This document shows, piece after piece, positions 54,157 to 62,035 of a stretch of 64,000 nucleotides of DNA; position 1 is the stretch's first letter; every line of letters starts with the position of its first letter. The notes below the pieces were generated by a model that was given only the letters and a program-made list of their open reading frames with translations, had not been told where the DNA came from and made no database searches. This DNA is from Desulfitibacter alkalitolerans DSM 16504 (GTDB lineage Bacteria > Bacillota > DSM-16504 > Desulfitibacterales > Desulfitibacteraceae): the NCBI RefSeq assembly GCF_000620305.1, contig NZ_KK211101.1:62001-126000 (forward strand), read 5' to 3'. The position numbers and the translations under genes were made by a program.

Positions 54157-55130
54157 AAGGTTATTTGAAATTTTTGCTTTAAAAGGGTAAGTATTTCATC
54201 TATTCTTAGTAGGATAGGAGGCTTTAAATCTATATTGAATAACTCATGAAATACCAGGTAGGAATTTATATAGCCAGTATGACTGTAAACTCTAGATATT
54301 TTTTTAGGGGAGGCAATTTTGTCAATAGGGGCTTCAGCCCATTGGGATTCATCTCGCATAAAATACAAATAGCCCTGCTTTAAACTGGTGCAATATATAG
54401 CAGTTAGTAAACGGTCCTTTAATAAGTAGCATTTTTTTGGATAGAAGGCAGGAAGCATGATGATATTTGATTCAGAAAGGACACAATTGTTATTTATGCA
54501 TAGGCTTTTATAATTAATATTATAAAAGCCTTTTTTTATTAAGGTTGTAAAATGAAAGACATTTTTTGTATATCCTACAGACAGTAGATGTCCCCTTGGA
54601 ATTTCAAAAGAAATATTCCATGTATCCCATTTATTAATAATACTATTCCAAATAAAGGTCTCCAAATTTTTATTATTATTAAAAAAAATAGTTAATATAA
54701 GCTTTTTTTCTGCTGAAAGATAGGTAAGGTCAATGAGTTTGCACTTTGAAAAAGTAAGGTTTACTCTGATCCAACTGTCCTGATTATAAAACAAGTGAAT
54801 TATCTCATTAATAGAGCCGGTTTCTATCTCTATTAATAAATGAAATTCATTGCTTGCATTCCTGGAGATAAAAAAATTACTGATAGTCTTTTCAAAAATA
54901 AATCTTTTCATTTTCCATTTATTTAAATTAAAATCCCATGTATATACCCTTAGTTCAGATCTGCTAACTTTAGTGACAATAATTGGCATGGTTGTACCGC
55001 TATGGGCGGCCTGGTAATCCAAAATACCCCTATGACTTTTCCCTTTTAAAAGAATGCTAAAATCAAGTGTTCCCTTATCAAAAATAAAACTCCAAGCATC
55101 TCCCGTTTTATTATCCAGAAAAACTGTCAT
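54153..55130 (-). CDS. Unknown 325-residue beta-rich protein
   Basis: No family was recognised. The sequence is rich in aromatic residues with short repeating strands (LRVYTWDFNLNKWKMKRFIF, FIWNSIINKWDTWNISF and LHLFYNQDSWIRVNLTF-like segments) about 40-50 residues apart, which suggests beta-propeller or beta-sheet repeats. There is no signal peptide or membrane helix. The ATG follows TTGGTGAAATC with only a weak binding site. Its position between the HMA-like genes and the Cys-rich protein gene suggests a spore or surface role, which is inference. Confidence 0.6.
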   Translation of the reverse strand: MTVFLDNKTGDAWSFIFDKGTLDFSILLKGKSHRGILDYQAAHSGTTMPIIVTKVSRSELRVYTWDFNLNKWKMKRFIFEKTISNFFISRNASNEFHLLIEIETGSINEIIHLFYNQDSWIRVNLTFSKCKLIDLTYLSAEKKLILTIFFNNNKNLETFIWNSIINKWDTWNISFEIPRGHLLSVGYTKNVFHFTTLIKKGFYNINYKSLCINNNCVLSESNIIMLPAFYPKKCYLLKDRLLTAIYCTSLKQGYLYFMRDESQWAEAPIDKIASPKKISRVYSHTGYINSYLVFHELFNIDLKPPILLRIDEILTLLKQKFQITF

Positions 55131-55358
55131 GATTTCACCAAGTTTCTTATATAACTTTGGGCCTAATAAATATTATACATTTTATAATGCATCTATGATA
55201 AAAACTAAAAATTTAAGATGGAGACTTAATCAGCCCTTTAGAAAAATAAAAAATATTATTTTTTTTATAACTTTTCATTAACTGTAACAAAAAGAGGATT
55301 TTTTTAATACTATACATTAGATAGTTCATCTAAAATTATTTAGAGGAGGAAATACTTT

Positions 55359-56003
55359 ATGACACAAGCAAGACAGCAAATCCAACCAGGGCAGTGCCCA
55401 ATAAATCCACAAACAGGCCTGCCAGAGTGCCCACCCTTTGACAGAATTGAATGTATTGTAGTTGACAAGGTATATGACAGCTGCTTCCAGATTGATGACA
55501 GAACAAGAGAGGTAGAAACTGATTCAACTGAGTTTGGAACAGGCCTTGAGCAGGGTGACCCAGTTGAGTGTCAATTAACTGAAGGAGCCGAAATTACCTG
55601 TTCAGTAATTAGCCGGACTTCAATAGGAGATGGGTTCTTTACAATTGTTCTTTCAGTACAGGTTCCAGTGACCCTCACTAACCCAGAAGCTGCAAATGGT
55701 GAAGAGGATGAGATAGAAAGAACTTTTATTTTTGGCAAGACAGTTACACTGTGTGCCCCTGAGGGAGTAACTATAGATTGTACTGAGAGTGCACTTCTAG
55801 CATGTAACTGTGTAGTAACAGATGTAGAGGAAGATAATGAAGAGCTAGAATATACAATTTCTTGTGACATCCAAGTATGTCTGGTAGTAAAATCTATTTT
55901 AACAGTTCAATTACTAGTTCCTAGCTACGGCTTCTGTGTACCTGCACCATGTGTAACTATTCCTGGTGTTTGCCCTCCACTTCCACCAGAGCAATGTTTT
56001 TAA
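55359..56003 (+). CDS. Cysteine-rich structural protein (16 Cys), probable spore or surface protein
   Basis: A 214-residue protein with 16 cysteines, a high Pro/Gln/Glu content and no signal peptide or membrane helix. CPINPQTGLPECPPFDRIECIVVDKVYDSC opens it (shown here only by its start, CPINPQTGLPEC, and by DKVYDSC), and CVPAPC, GVCPPLPPEQC closes it. Acidic middle segments alternate with beta-strand-like stretches (FFTIVLSVQVPVTL). Such spacing is typical of disulfide-crosslinked coat or exosporium proteins of clostridia. GAGGAGG precedes the ATG and a terminator follows 10 bases after the stop. The gene is monocistronic with a 228-base upstream region. Confidence 0.65.
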   Translation: MTQARQQIQPGQCPINPQTGLPECPPFDRIECIVVDKVYDSCFQIDDRTREVETDSTEFGTGLEQGDPVECQLTEGAEITCSVISRTSIGDGFFTIVLSVQVPVTLTNPEAANGEEDEIERTFIFGKTVTLCAPEGVTIDCTESALLACNCVVTDVEEDNEELEYTISCDIQVCLVVKSILTVQLLVPSYGFCVPAPCVTIPGVCPPLPPEQCF

Positions 56004-56010
56004 GTATAAT

Positions 56011-56036
56011 AAAAAAGAGCCAAAAGGCTCTTTTTT
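56011..56036 (+). terminator. Terminator of the Cys-rich gene
   Basis: AAAAAAGAGCC and GGCTCTTTTTT arms around AAAA, an unusually clean intrinsic terminator. Confidence 0.92.
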
Positions 56037-56175
56037 ATTGAAATTACTAAAAAATAAAGGTATAGCTAATAATAATATAGAATAATAAAAATACCATAAC
56101 CATAAACATATAAATAGGGCTACACGTACGGAATAACCCATTGTTTTTTAAGCTTAACATAATTATGAGGGGGCG

Positions 56176-56922
56176 ATGATAATGAAAGTTTTTAAGGAAC
56201 TTTTTTATAAGATGGACAGGCAGGTGCCTGGCAGCAAAGAGTATACGCTAAAAGCAGCAGAGATGGTTGGTTTAGGTGACCTGCCAGCTAACAGTAAAGT
56301 GCTGGATGCTGGCTGTGCAAATGGGAATGCTGCCTTTGCTCTTTTGGAGAAATATCCCATTGTGGTAAGTGCAGTAGATATTGATGCTAATTCTTTAAAA
56401 AGTCTTGAAGAGAAGGCGGCCGCATTAAATGTAAGTGACAGGATATCCGTATATAATAAATCAATGATTGATTTAGATTTTGAAAATGATTCTTTTGATG
56501 TGATCTGGTCTGAAGGTGCAATTCATAATGTTGGTTTTTATAAAGGCATCTCATATTTGAAGAGGTTTTTAAAACCAGGGGGAAAAATTGTCGTGTCTGA
56601 TCTTACTTGGATTAAGGACAACCCTCCTGATGAAGTGTTCTGGTACTGGAAAGAAAATTATCCCGGCATGACAGGAATTCAGGAGAATATAAAAGCCATG
56701 GAAAAAGCAGGCTTAAAATGTGTTGGGCATTTTGCAATAGGCAAGGATGGATTCTGGGATAATTATTATAAGTTAATGTATACTCATATTAATTATTTCC
56801 AACAAAAATTTGTAAAAAATTCAAAGGCCCAGGAACAACTGGAGGAGTTACAAACGGAAATGGACTATTTTGTTAAATTTGGCGACTACTATAGCTATGT
56901 ATTTTTCATTGGAGAAAAATAA
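56176..56922 (+). CDS. Class I SAM-dependent methyltransferase
   Basis: A 248-residue methyltransferase. The SAM motif is VLDAGCANGNAAFALLEK (about residues 42-59), then VSAVDIDANSL, and the DSFDVIWSEGAIHNVGFYKG block resembles methyltransferase_11/25 families that act on small molecules. FLKPGGKIVVSDLTW follows. The C-terminus has DNYYKLMYTHINYF, an aromatic helical cap. AGGGGGCG precedes the ATG; an ATG two codons later is also possible. The next gene lies 10 bases downstream. Confidence 0.88.
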   Translation: MIMKVFKELFYKMDRQVPGSKEYTLKAAEMVGLGDLPANSKVLDAGCANGNAAFALLEKYPIVVSAVDIDANSLKSLEEKAAALNVSDRISVYNKSMIDLDFENDSFDVIWSEGAIHNVGFYKGISYLKRFLKPGGKIVVSDLTWIKDNPPDEVFWYWKENYPGMTGIQENIKAMEKAGLKCVGHFAIGKDGFWDNYYKLMYTHINYFQQKFVKNSKAQEQLEELQTEMDYFVKFGDYYSYVFFIGEK

Positions 56923-56931
56923 TTAGCATTT

Positions 56932-57372
56932 ATGAAAATACTTGTGGATGCTGACTCATGCCCTAAAAAAGCCATGATGATTCTAATAGAGCTGGCAGGC
57001 TTGTATAATGTACCCCTTCTTGCAATTTCTTCTTTTAACCATCAAATAGAAGGGATTGAAAAAATAATAGTTGGAAATGAACCCCAGGCAGCAGATATGG
57101 CCCTCATTAATAAGACTAACAGGGGAGATATAGTTGTAACCCAGGATTGGGGGTTAGCATCATTAGTCCTATCCAAGGGTGGTAATTGTATAGCTCCCAG
57201 TGGATATGTGTATTCCAAGGAAAAAATTGCTTTCATGCTGGAAGAACGGCATATTAAGGCAAAGATTAGAAAGAGCGGCGGCAGGACAAAGGGTCCGGCC
57301 CCAAGAAATAAAGAAGATGATGAAAGGTTTAGAAAAAACTTGGAACTTCTGCTAAAACAAGTAAACTCTTAA
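56932..57372 (+). CDS. YaiI/YqxD family protein (DUF188)
   Basis: A 146-residue DUF188 protein with the PIN-like start KILVDADSCPKKAM, then ADMALINKTNRGDIVVTQDWGLA and the basic tail KSGGRTKGPAPRNKEDDERF. The acidic residues of a PIN-like nuclease site (Asp in LVDAD and TQDWGLA) are conserved, but activity has not been shown for the family. It follows the methyltransferase gene by 10 bases and may be coupled to it. Confidence 0.9.
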   Translation: MKILVDADSCPKKAMMILIELAGLYNVPLLAISSFNHQIEGIEKIIVGNEPQAADMALINKTNRGDIVVTQDWGLASLVLSKGGNCIAPSGYVYSKEKIAFMLEERHIKAKIRKSGGRTKGPAPRNKEDDERFRKNLELLLKQVNS

Positions 57373-57417
57373 AAACACAAACTGAAGTATAAACCTCCTA
57401 TTACTGGCTCAAAATAA

Positions 57418-57446
57418 TTGACAAATGGAAAATCTTATGGTACCAT
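57418..57446 (+). promoter_or_regulatory. Promoter of the cold-shock gene
   Basis: TTGACA, a 17-base spacer and TACCAT, followed by a 45-base leader ending in AGGAGG. Confidence 0.65.
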
Positions 57447-57491
57447 TTTTATATTCGCCGATAGGCAAAGAAATAGGAGGAATTAAGATTT

Positions 57492-57692
57492 ATGAAACAA
57501 GGTACAGTAAAATGGTTCAACAATGAAAAAGGTTTTGGGTTTATTGAAGTAGAAGGAGAAAAGGACGTATTCGTTCACTTTTCAGCAATCTCTGGAGATG
57601 GTTTCAAATCATTAGAAGAAGGACAAAGAGTAGAATTTGAAGTAACTGAGGGACCAAAGGGACCTCAAGCTGCTAACGTTTCCAAATTGTAA
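57492..57692 (+). CDS. Cold-shock protein (CspA family)
   Basis: A 66-residue single OB-fold protein. [12 protein letters not shown] (RNP1) and DVFVHFSAI (RNP2) are intact. Such proteins bind single-stranded RNA and act as RNA chaperones. AGGAGG lies 10 bases before the ATG. It is monocistronic, with its own promoter and a terminator. Confidence 0.96.
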   Translation: MKQGTVKWFNNEKGFGFIEVEGEKDVFVHFSAISGDGFKSLEEGQRVEFEVTEGPKGPQAANVSKL

Positions 57693-57705
57693 ATCCAAAG
57701 ACAAC

Positions 57706-57740
57706 ACGCCTTTCCATTTTGGTTAGGCGTTTTTTATTTT
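57706..57740 (+). terminator. Terminator of the cold-shock gene
   Basis: ACGCCT and AGGCGT arms with a 13-base loop, followed by TTTTTATTTT. Confidence 0.75.
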
Positions 57741-57763
57741 ACAATCAGAAGTATAAAAACTTT

Positions 57764-57814
57764 CGTCGGTGTCAGTAGCTTGGCGCCCTGGCAGGATTGG
57801 AACTTCTAATTCAT
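57764..57814. repeat. Dispersed intergenic repeat, copy 2
   Basis: Shares the exact 11-base core CTTGGCGCCCT with copy 1 (41179-41227), plus GTCAG before it and GGA-TGG-A-TTCTA after it. It lies between the cold-shock and hydrolase genes. Confidence 0.65.
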
Positions 57815-57842
57815 AATATAAAATATGGAAGGAAGGATTAAT

Positions 57843-58685
57843 TTGAGCAGCCTGGAAGTTAAGAATGACAGTATAGTAATTGAAAACCAGAAAATACATA
57901 TTGATATTTATACAGCTAGTAAAAATCCAATTGGTACTGTTTTATTCCTGCATGGGAATATATTCTATTCCAATTCGTATAACGAATTTTTGAGCAACTT
58001 AAGTCAGGTGGGCAATATTAATGTAGTAACCTTTGACTACTTGGGCTGGGGACGCAGCGAAGGGCCAAGGGGAAAAGCCCAGGCAAAAAAAATCCTGGAG
58101 CAGATCAGGGAAATGGTCAAATACACAGTAAAAAGATTTCCCAACAGCAAATATGCTATAATAGGAGATAGTATGGGAGGTCATTTTGCCTTCGAGGCCT
58201 TAATCGACAATCCTGAACTGGACTGCTGTGTATCCCATACCATACGGTACCCGGGGACTTATGCCAATATGGTTGACAGGATTTTTGTAAACCTCTTTAG
58301 AATAATGGGACTCATAATGCCAAATAAAACCATTAATCCTTTGAAGGAAGCTGTTAACGCTGAACCAAAAAAGGGGGGTAACCCTACCTACAATAAACTT
58401 TTAAAAGATCCCAAGATAGTAACTTCCTTTGACATGAAAACCATAGCAGAATTAACAAGGGTTAAGTCAAATAAAAACCATAAAACAAAGAAACCTGTAT
58501 TGATAATTGTAGGGGAAAAGGAAGAAAATAAAAATGAAATTATTTTAGCCAAAAAAGCTTCACAGATTTTAACCAACTCTCAACTGGAAGTTGTTAAAGA
58601 TGCTGGGCATCTGCTTTTTATAGACCATCCAAAGCTTATTGCGGACTTGATAACTAACTGGTTAAAAAAGGTTTCATTTAACTAA
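57843..58685 (+). CDS. Alpha/beta hydrolase (serine aminopeptidase S33-like)
   Basis: A 280-residue alpha/beta hydrolase: oxyanion region LFLHGNIFYSNSY, DYLGWGRSEG, nucleophile elbow GDSMGG (Ser near residue 114), an acidic residue in VLIIVGEKEENKNE, and the catalytic His in DAGHLLFIDHP. It could be a lysophospholipase, esterase or similar. A TTG start at 57843 lies after GGAAGGAAGG; an upstream in-frame ATG at 57825 would place the binding site inside the gene. Its stop overlaps the convergent gene by eight bases. Confidence 0.88.
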   Translation: MSSLEVKNDSIVIENQKIHIDIYTASKNPIGTVLFLHGNIFYSNSYNEFLSNLSQVGNINVVTFDYLGWGRSEGPRGKAQAKKILEQIREMVKYTVKRFPNSKYAIIGDSMGGHFAFEALIDNPELDCCVSHTIRYPGTYANMVDRIFVNLFRIMGLIMPNKTINPLKEAVNAEPKKGGNPTYNKLLKDPKIVTSFDMKTIAELTRVKSNKNHKTKKPVLIIVGEKEENKNEIILAKKASQILTNSQLEVVKDAGHLLFIDHPKLIADLITNWLKKVSFN

Positions 58686-58977
58686 AGAGATTTTTAATTT
58701 TTTCTTCCTCAGCCCTAAAATATCTTAAACATCCATTAATATAATCTTCCAATGAAAGATCATTTTTGGCTGTATTTAAATCTTCAAGCTTATTGCTTGA
58801 TATTTCAAAAGAGAATTCTTGCATGGTTGATGCCTTCCAGGGGGCGATATTCATATCATCTTTGTTAAAGATGATTGTATCTACCAGGTCTTCAAAAGCT
58901 TCCTGGTTGTCACTATCTTTTCCAATCCACCATTTCCAAAGAATTCGGTCTAACCATATAGTAATTATTTGGTTCAC
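58678..58977 (-). CDS. Small acidic protein, function unknown
   Basis: A 99-residue protein with no recognised family. An aromatic start (ITIWLDRILWKWWIGKD) is followed by an acidic helical region (EAFEDLVDTIIF, LSLEDYINGCLRYF). The GTG start at 58977 follows GGAGGT; an ATG five codons earlier overlaps that site. It is convergent with the hydrolase gene. It could be an adaptor or stress protein. Confidence 0.6.
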   Translation of the reverse strand: MNQIITIWLDRILWKWWIGKDSDNQEAFEDLVDTIIFNKDDMNIAPWKASTMQEFSFEISSNKLEDLNTAKNDLSLEDYINGCLRYFRAEEEKIKNLFS

Positions 58978-59100
58978 AGTACATACCTCCATAGGATTGT
59001 TGCGTATTTTATGGACTTCAATTTATTATACCTTAATTATAGAAAAAAGGTACTTTAAAATATAGGGTGTAAAATATAGACTACAAAGGGGAAGGTTTTA

Positions 59101-60438
59101 TTGAATAAGGAAGAAATAAAGAAAAAAATAGCACATGAAATTGATAAGAGCTTTAACACTTTGAAGGATTTAGCCGAGCTCCTAAACAATTCTCCTGAAC
59201 TGGGGTACAAAGAAGAAAAAACCTCGTCAATACTCAAGGAGGAGTTTGCCAGGCTGGGAATAGACACCAATGACAGGGTAGCTTATACAGGATTTAAGGG
59301 AAGTCTTAAGGGCAGGTCCAGTGGAGTCAAGGTAGCAGTATTGGGTGAACTAGACAGTGTAATCTGCCATCAGCATCCCCTGGCAGATAAAAATACAGGA
59401 GCTGCTCATGCCTGTGGGCATTTTGCCCAGTTGGTTTTAATTGTGGGGGTGGCCATGGCTTTAAAGAACTCGGGGGTTATGGATTTTTTGTCTGGAGAAG
59501 TATGCTTCATGGCACTGCCTGCAGAAGAGTTTATAGATTTAGAATATAGGGAAAGATTAGTCGCTGATGAGCATATAAAATATAAAAGTGGCAAACAGCA
59601 GGCCATATGGGAAGGACACTTCGATGATGTTGGTATAGTATTAATGCATCACCTTCTGCCCAGAGATTATCCATATGTTGTATATGCAGGCATGACCAGC
59701 AACACATTCATCTCTAAAATGGTAACATATACAGGCAAGGAGTCCCATGCCGGTGCTGCACCCCATGAGGGGATTAATGCTCTTAATATGGCCATGTTAG
59801 CTTTAAACAATATAAATGCTCAGCGAGAAACCTTCATTGAAGATGATAAGGTAAGGGTGCACAGCATAATTCTCAAAGGTGGAGATGCAGTAAATGTCAT
59901 CCCTGGTGAGGTTGTTATGGAAACAGTTGTACGTGGTTCTTCCCAGAAGGCAGTGCAGCGGGCCGCAGAAAAGGTTGATCAGTGCCTTTTGGCTGGGTCC
60001 CTTGCAATGGGAGGCCATATATCTATAAAAAATAATGCAGGCTACCTGCCCCTTGTTAATGATGATAGGCTTATGGATGTCTATATAAGTAATATGGAGC
60101 AGTTCGTTGACAAGGAACAAATTGCTAAAATGGGGTCCATTGCCGCCTCCTTTGATTTTGGCGATGTAACTCATTTGATACCAGGGCTGCATTCATTTAT
60201 ATGCGCTGCTGAAGGAAACCTGCATACAAAGGAATTTAAGGTTTTTGATGAGCAGCTTGCCTATCTGGAAAGCTTAAAGGCCATGGCATTTACTATAGTA
60301 GACCTGCTTTTTGATGAAGGTAAGCTGGCTGAACAAATTATTAATGAATATACACCTAGGATGACAAAAGAAAGCTATTTAAAGTATTTAAAGGAAAACT
60401 CAAAAACAATGCAAGGCAGACCCATGAAATTTAAATAA
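59101..60438 (+). CDS. M20-family amidohydrolase/peptidase
   Basis: A 445-residue M20D-type enzyme: NNSPELGYKEEKTSSILKE, AVLGELDSVIC, the metal-binding GAAHACGHFAQ, ALPAEEF and, in the lid domain, SHAGAAPHEGINALNM. Closing metal-site features are LHSFICAAEGNLHTKEF. Related enzymes hydrolyse N-acyl amino acids or aminobenzoyl-glutamate, or remove amides. The start is TTG after AAAGGGGAAGG. It leads a run of three plus-strand genes with close spacing (17 bases, then an overlap). Confidence 0.9.
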   Translation: MNKEEIKKKIAHEIDKSFNTLKDLAELLNNSPELGYKEEKTSSILKEEFARLGIDTNDRVAYTGFKGSLKGRSSGVKVAVLGELDSVICHQHPLADKNTGAAHACGHFAQLVLIVGVAMALKNSGVMDFLSGEVCFMALPAEEFIDLEYRERLVADEHIKYKSGKQQAIWEGHFDDVGIVLMHHLLPRDYPYVVYAGMTSNTFISKMVTYTGKESHAGAAPHEGINALNMAMLALNNINAQRETFIEDDKVRVHSIILKGGDAVNVIPGEVVMETVVRGSSQKAVQRAAEKVDQCLLAGSLAMGGHISIKNNAGYLPLVNDDRLMDVYISNMEQFVDKEQIAKMGSIAASFDFGDVTHLIPGLHSFICAAEGNLHTKEFKVFDEQLAYLESLKAMAFTIVDLLFDEGKLAEQIINEYTPRMTKESYLKYLKENSKTMQGRPMKFK

Positions 60439-60455
60439 GATATGGTGGTGATGGC

Positions 60456-60698
60456 ATGAATGAAAAGATAAACTGGGTCAAACTGACCAGTCTAAGTGGT
60501 GAGATAGAGGCTGAACTATTGATGGGACTTTTAAAAACCCACAATATACCTGCTGAAAAAGTATATCCAGGTATCACCCAGTATGTAAAGGTATATATGG
60601 GAACTGCAGTAGGCGTTGAAATTCATGTGCCTGAAAACATGTATCATCAGGCAAAAGAAATCCTTAAGGAGTTGGAAGATCAATGTGGAGATTCCTAA
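60456..60698 (+). CDS. DUF2007 family small protein
   Basis: An 80-residue protein with the DUF2007 pattern: VKLTSLSGEIEAELLMGLLKTHNIPAE and IHVPENMYHQAKEILKELE. The family is called a putative signal-transducing domain but has no proven role. GGTGGTGATGGC precedes the ATG, and the end overlaps the next gene by 16 bases. Confidence 0.8.
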   Translation: MNEKINWVKLTSLSGEIEAELLMGLLKTHNIPAEKVYPGITQYVKVYMGTAVGVEIHVPENMYHQAKEILKELEDQCGDS

Positions 60699-60934
60699 GA
60701 CTATTTTGGTATTTATTAAACAATCCCCAAGTGGGCAGCCATAAGAAGCTCATCCTTGTGGGGTTTCCAATATTATATTTAATCATGCCAGATCTAATAC
60801 CCTTTATAATTGATGACTTGATAATTATTGCCCTTGGCTTTTGGAGCTTTGTAAAGACAGCAAAAAGAGACGTTAAAATGTCCAGGGATCAGGATATAAT
60901 AGATGTGGAGGCCAGGACTGTTAAGGATGACTAA
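60683..60934 (+). CDS. YkvA/DUF1232-like small membrane protein
   Basis: An 83-residue protein with two hydrophobic segments (LILVGFPILYLIMPDLIPFIIDD and IIIALGFWSFV) carrying the DUF1232-like pattern MPDLIPFIIDDLIII, then a charged tail. The start lies inside the preceding gene (16-base overlap), with AAGGAGTTGG upstream. Function unknown. Confidence 0.75.
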   Translation: MWRFLRLFWYLLNNPQVGSHKKLILVGFPILYLIMPDLIPFIIDDLIIIALGFWSFVKTAKRDVKMSRDQDIIDVEARTVKDD

Positions 60935-61010
60935 GACATGAATTGACTTTCAATTACTAAACCAATACACTAGATAAAAGTGGAAAAATATAAATAAAAA
61001 GGATGCTGTT

Positions 61011-61913
61011 GTGGTGGACAAATTATTGCTCATTTATAATCCAGTGGCTGGTGAAGGAGCTTTTAAAGAAAACCTTGATGAGGTTGTATCACTTTTACAG
61101 AAAAAAGGCTACCAGGTTATTGTACATAGGACTAGTAATGATGAAGATCTTGAAATAGTAATCAATAACAGTAAAAATTTTATCGATGTAGTTACGGCTG
61201 CAGGTGGAGATGGAACCATACATCAGGTTGTTAATGCCATGTTAAAGAATAACCTGACTCATGTACCCCTGGGAATTATTCCTGTAGGTACATCCAATGA
61301 CATTGCAAGCTATCTGGGCATACCGTTTTCTTTTTTTGATGCCATTCAAATTATTGGCAGCCGGAAGGTGAAAAACATTGATGTTGGGGAAGTAAACAAC
61401 AGCTGCTTTGTAAATGTGGCCAGCGGTGGGCTTCTAATGGAGGTGCCACATACCACCAGTGTAAAGTTAAAAAACTTGACCGGAAGGTTAGCCTATTACT
61501 TAAAGGGTATTGAACAACTGCCTAACTTGAGACCTATTCCTATTAAAATATCCTGTCCCGAAGAGACAGTTGAGGAAGAAATCCTACTATTTATAATATT
61601 AAATGGGTCCATTGCCGGAGGATTTAAGAACCTTGCTCCAGCAGCTTCCATGACTGATGGAAAACTGGATGTTTTAGTTTTTAAGCCTGTTCCAATCCCT
61701 AGACTTCTGTCAGTATTTGTAAAAATACTTAGGGGTGACCATTTCGGAGATGCGTCATTGAAATATTTTCAAACAGCAGGTCCTATTGAAATCACGTGTG
61801 AAGCAAATGTTGGTACTGATGTGGATGGTGAAAAAGGGCCGGATTTCCCAATGTATATTAAGCTTCGAAAAGGACTTTTGCCAGTATTTGTACCATCAGT
61901 TAATTTTAAATAA
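61011..61913 (+). CDS. YegS/BmrU-type lipid kinase (diacylglycerol kinase-like)
   Basis: A 300-residue lipid kinase. LLIYNPVAGEG (phosphate loop), TAAGGDGTIHQVVNAM and GIIPVGTSNDIASYLGIP are the DAGK catalytic motifs. The C-terminal domain has GGFKNLAPAASMTDGKLDVLVF and DVDGEKGPDFPM. It would phosphorylate diacylglycerol or a similar lipid. The GTG start follows AAAAAGGATG. Confidence 0.93.
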   Translation: MVDKLLLIYNPVAGEGAFKENLDEVVSLLQKKGYQVIVHRTSNDEDLEIVINNSKNFIDVVTAAGGDGTIHQVVNAMLKNNLTHVPLGIIPVGTSNDIASYLGIPFSFFDAIQIIGSRKVKNIDVGEVNNSCFVNVASGGLLMEVPHTTSVKLKNLTGRLAYYLKGIEQLPNLRPIPIKISCPEETVEEEILLFIILNGSIAGGFKNLAPAASMTDGKLDVLVFKPVPIPRLLSVFVKILRGDHFGDASLKYFQTAGPIEITCEANVGTDVDGEKGPDFPMYIKLRKGLLPVFVPSVNFK

Positions 61914-61931
61914 ATTAGGGAGCATTTTATT

Positions 61932-61988
61932 ATGAAGTTTCAAACTGAAATTAGAGTAAGATACGCCGAAACAGATGCCATGGGGTGA
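61932..61988 (+). pseudogene. Truncated acyl-CoA thioesterase (4HBT/YbgC) remnant
   Basis: An 18-codon frame, MKFQTEIRVRYAETDAMG followed by a stop, after a GGGAGCA binding site. VRYAETDAMG is the start of the hotdog thioesterase signature, normally continuing VVHHANYLVWFE. The rest of the gene is missing, and a minus-strand gene begins its end 48 bases on. This is a deletion remnant. Confidence 0.75.
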
Positions 61989-62035
61989 CATTCTGGAAAT
62001 AGTTCAGCCACCACATGGTGAAAGTACATGTGGGC

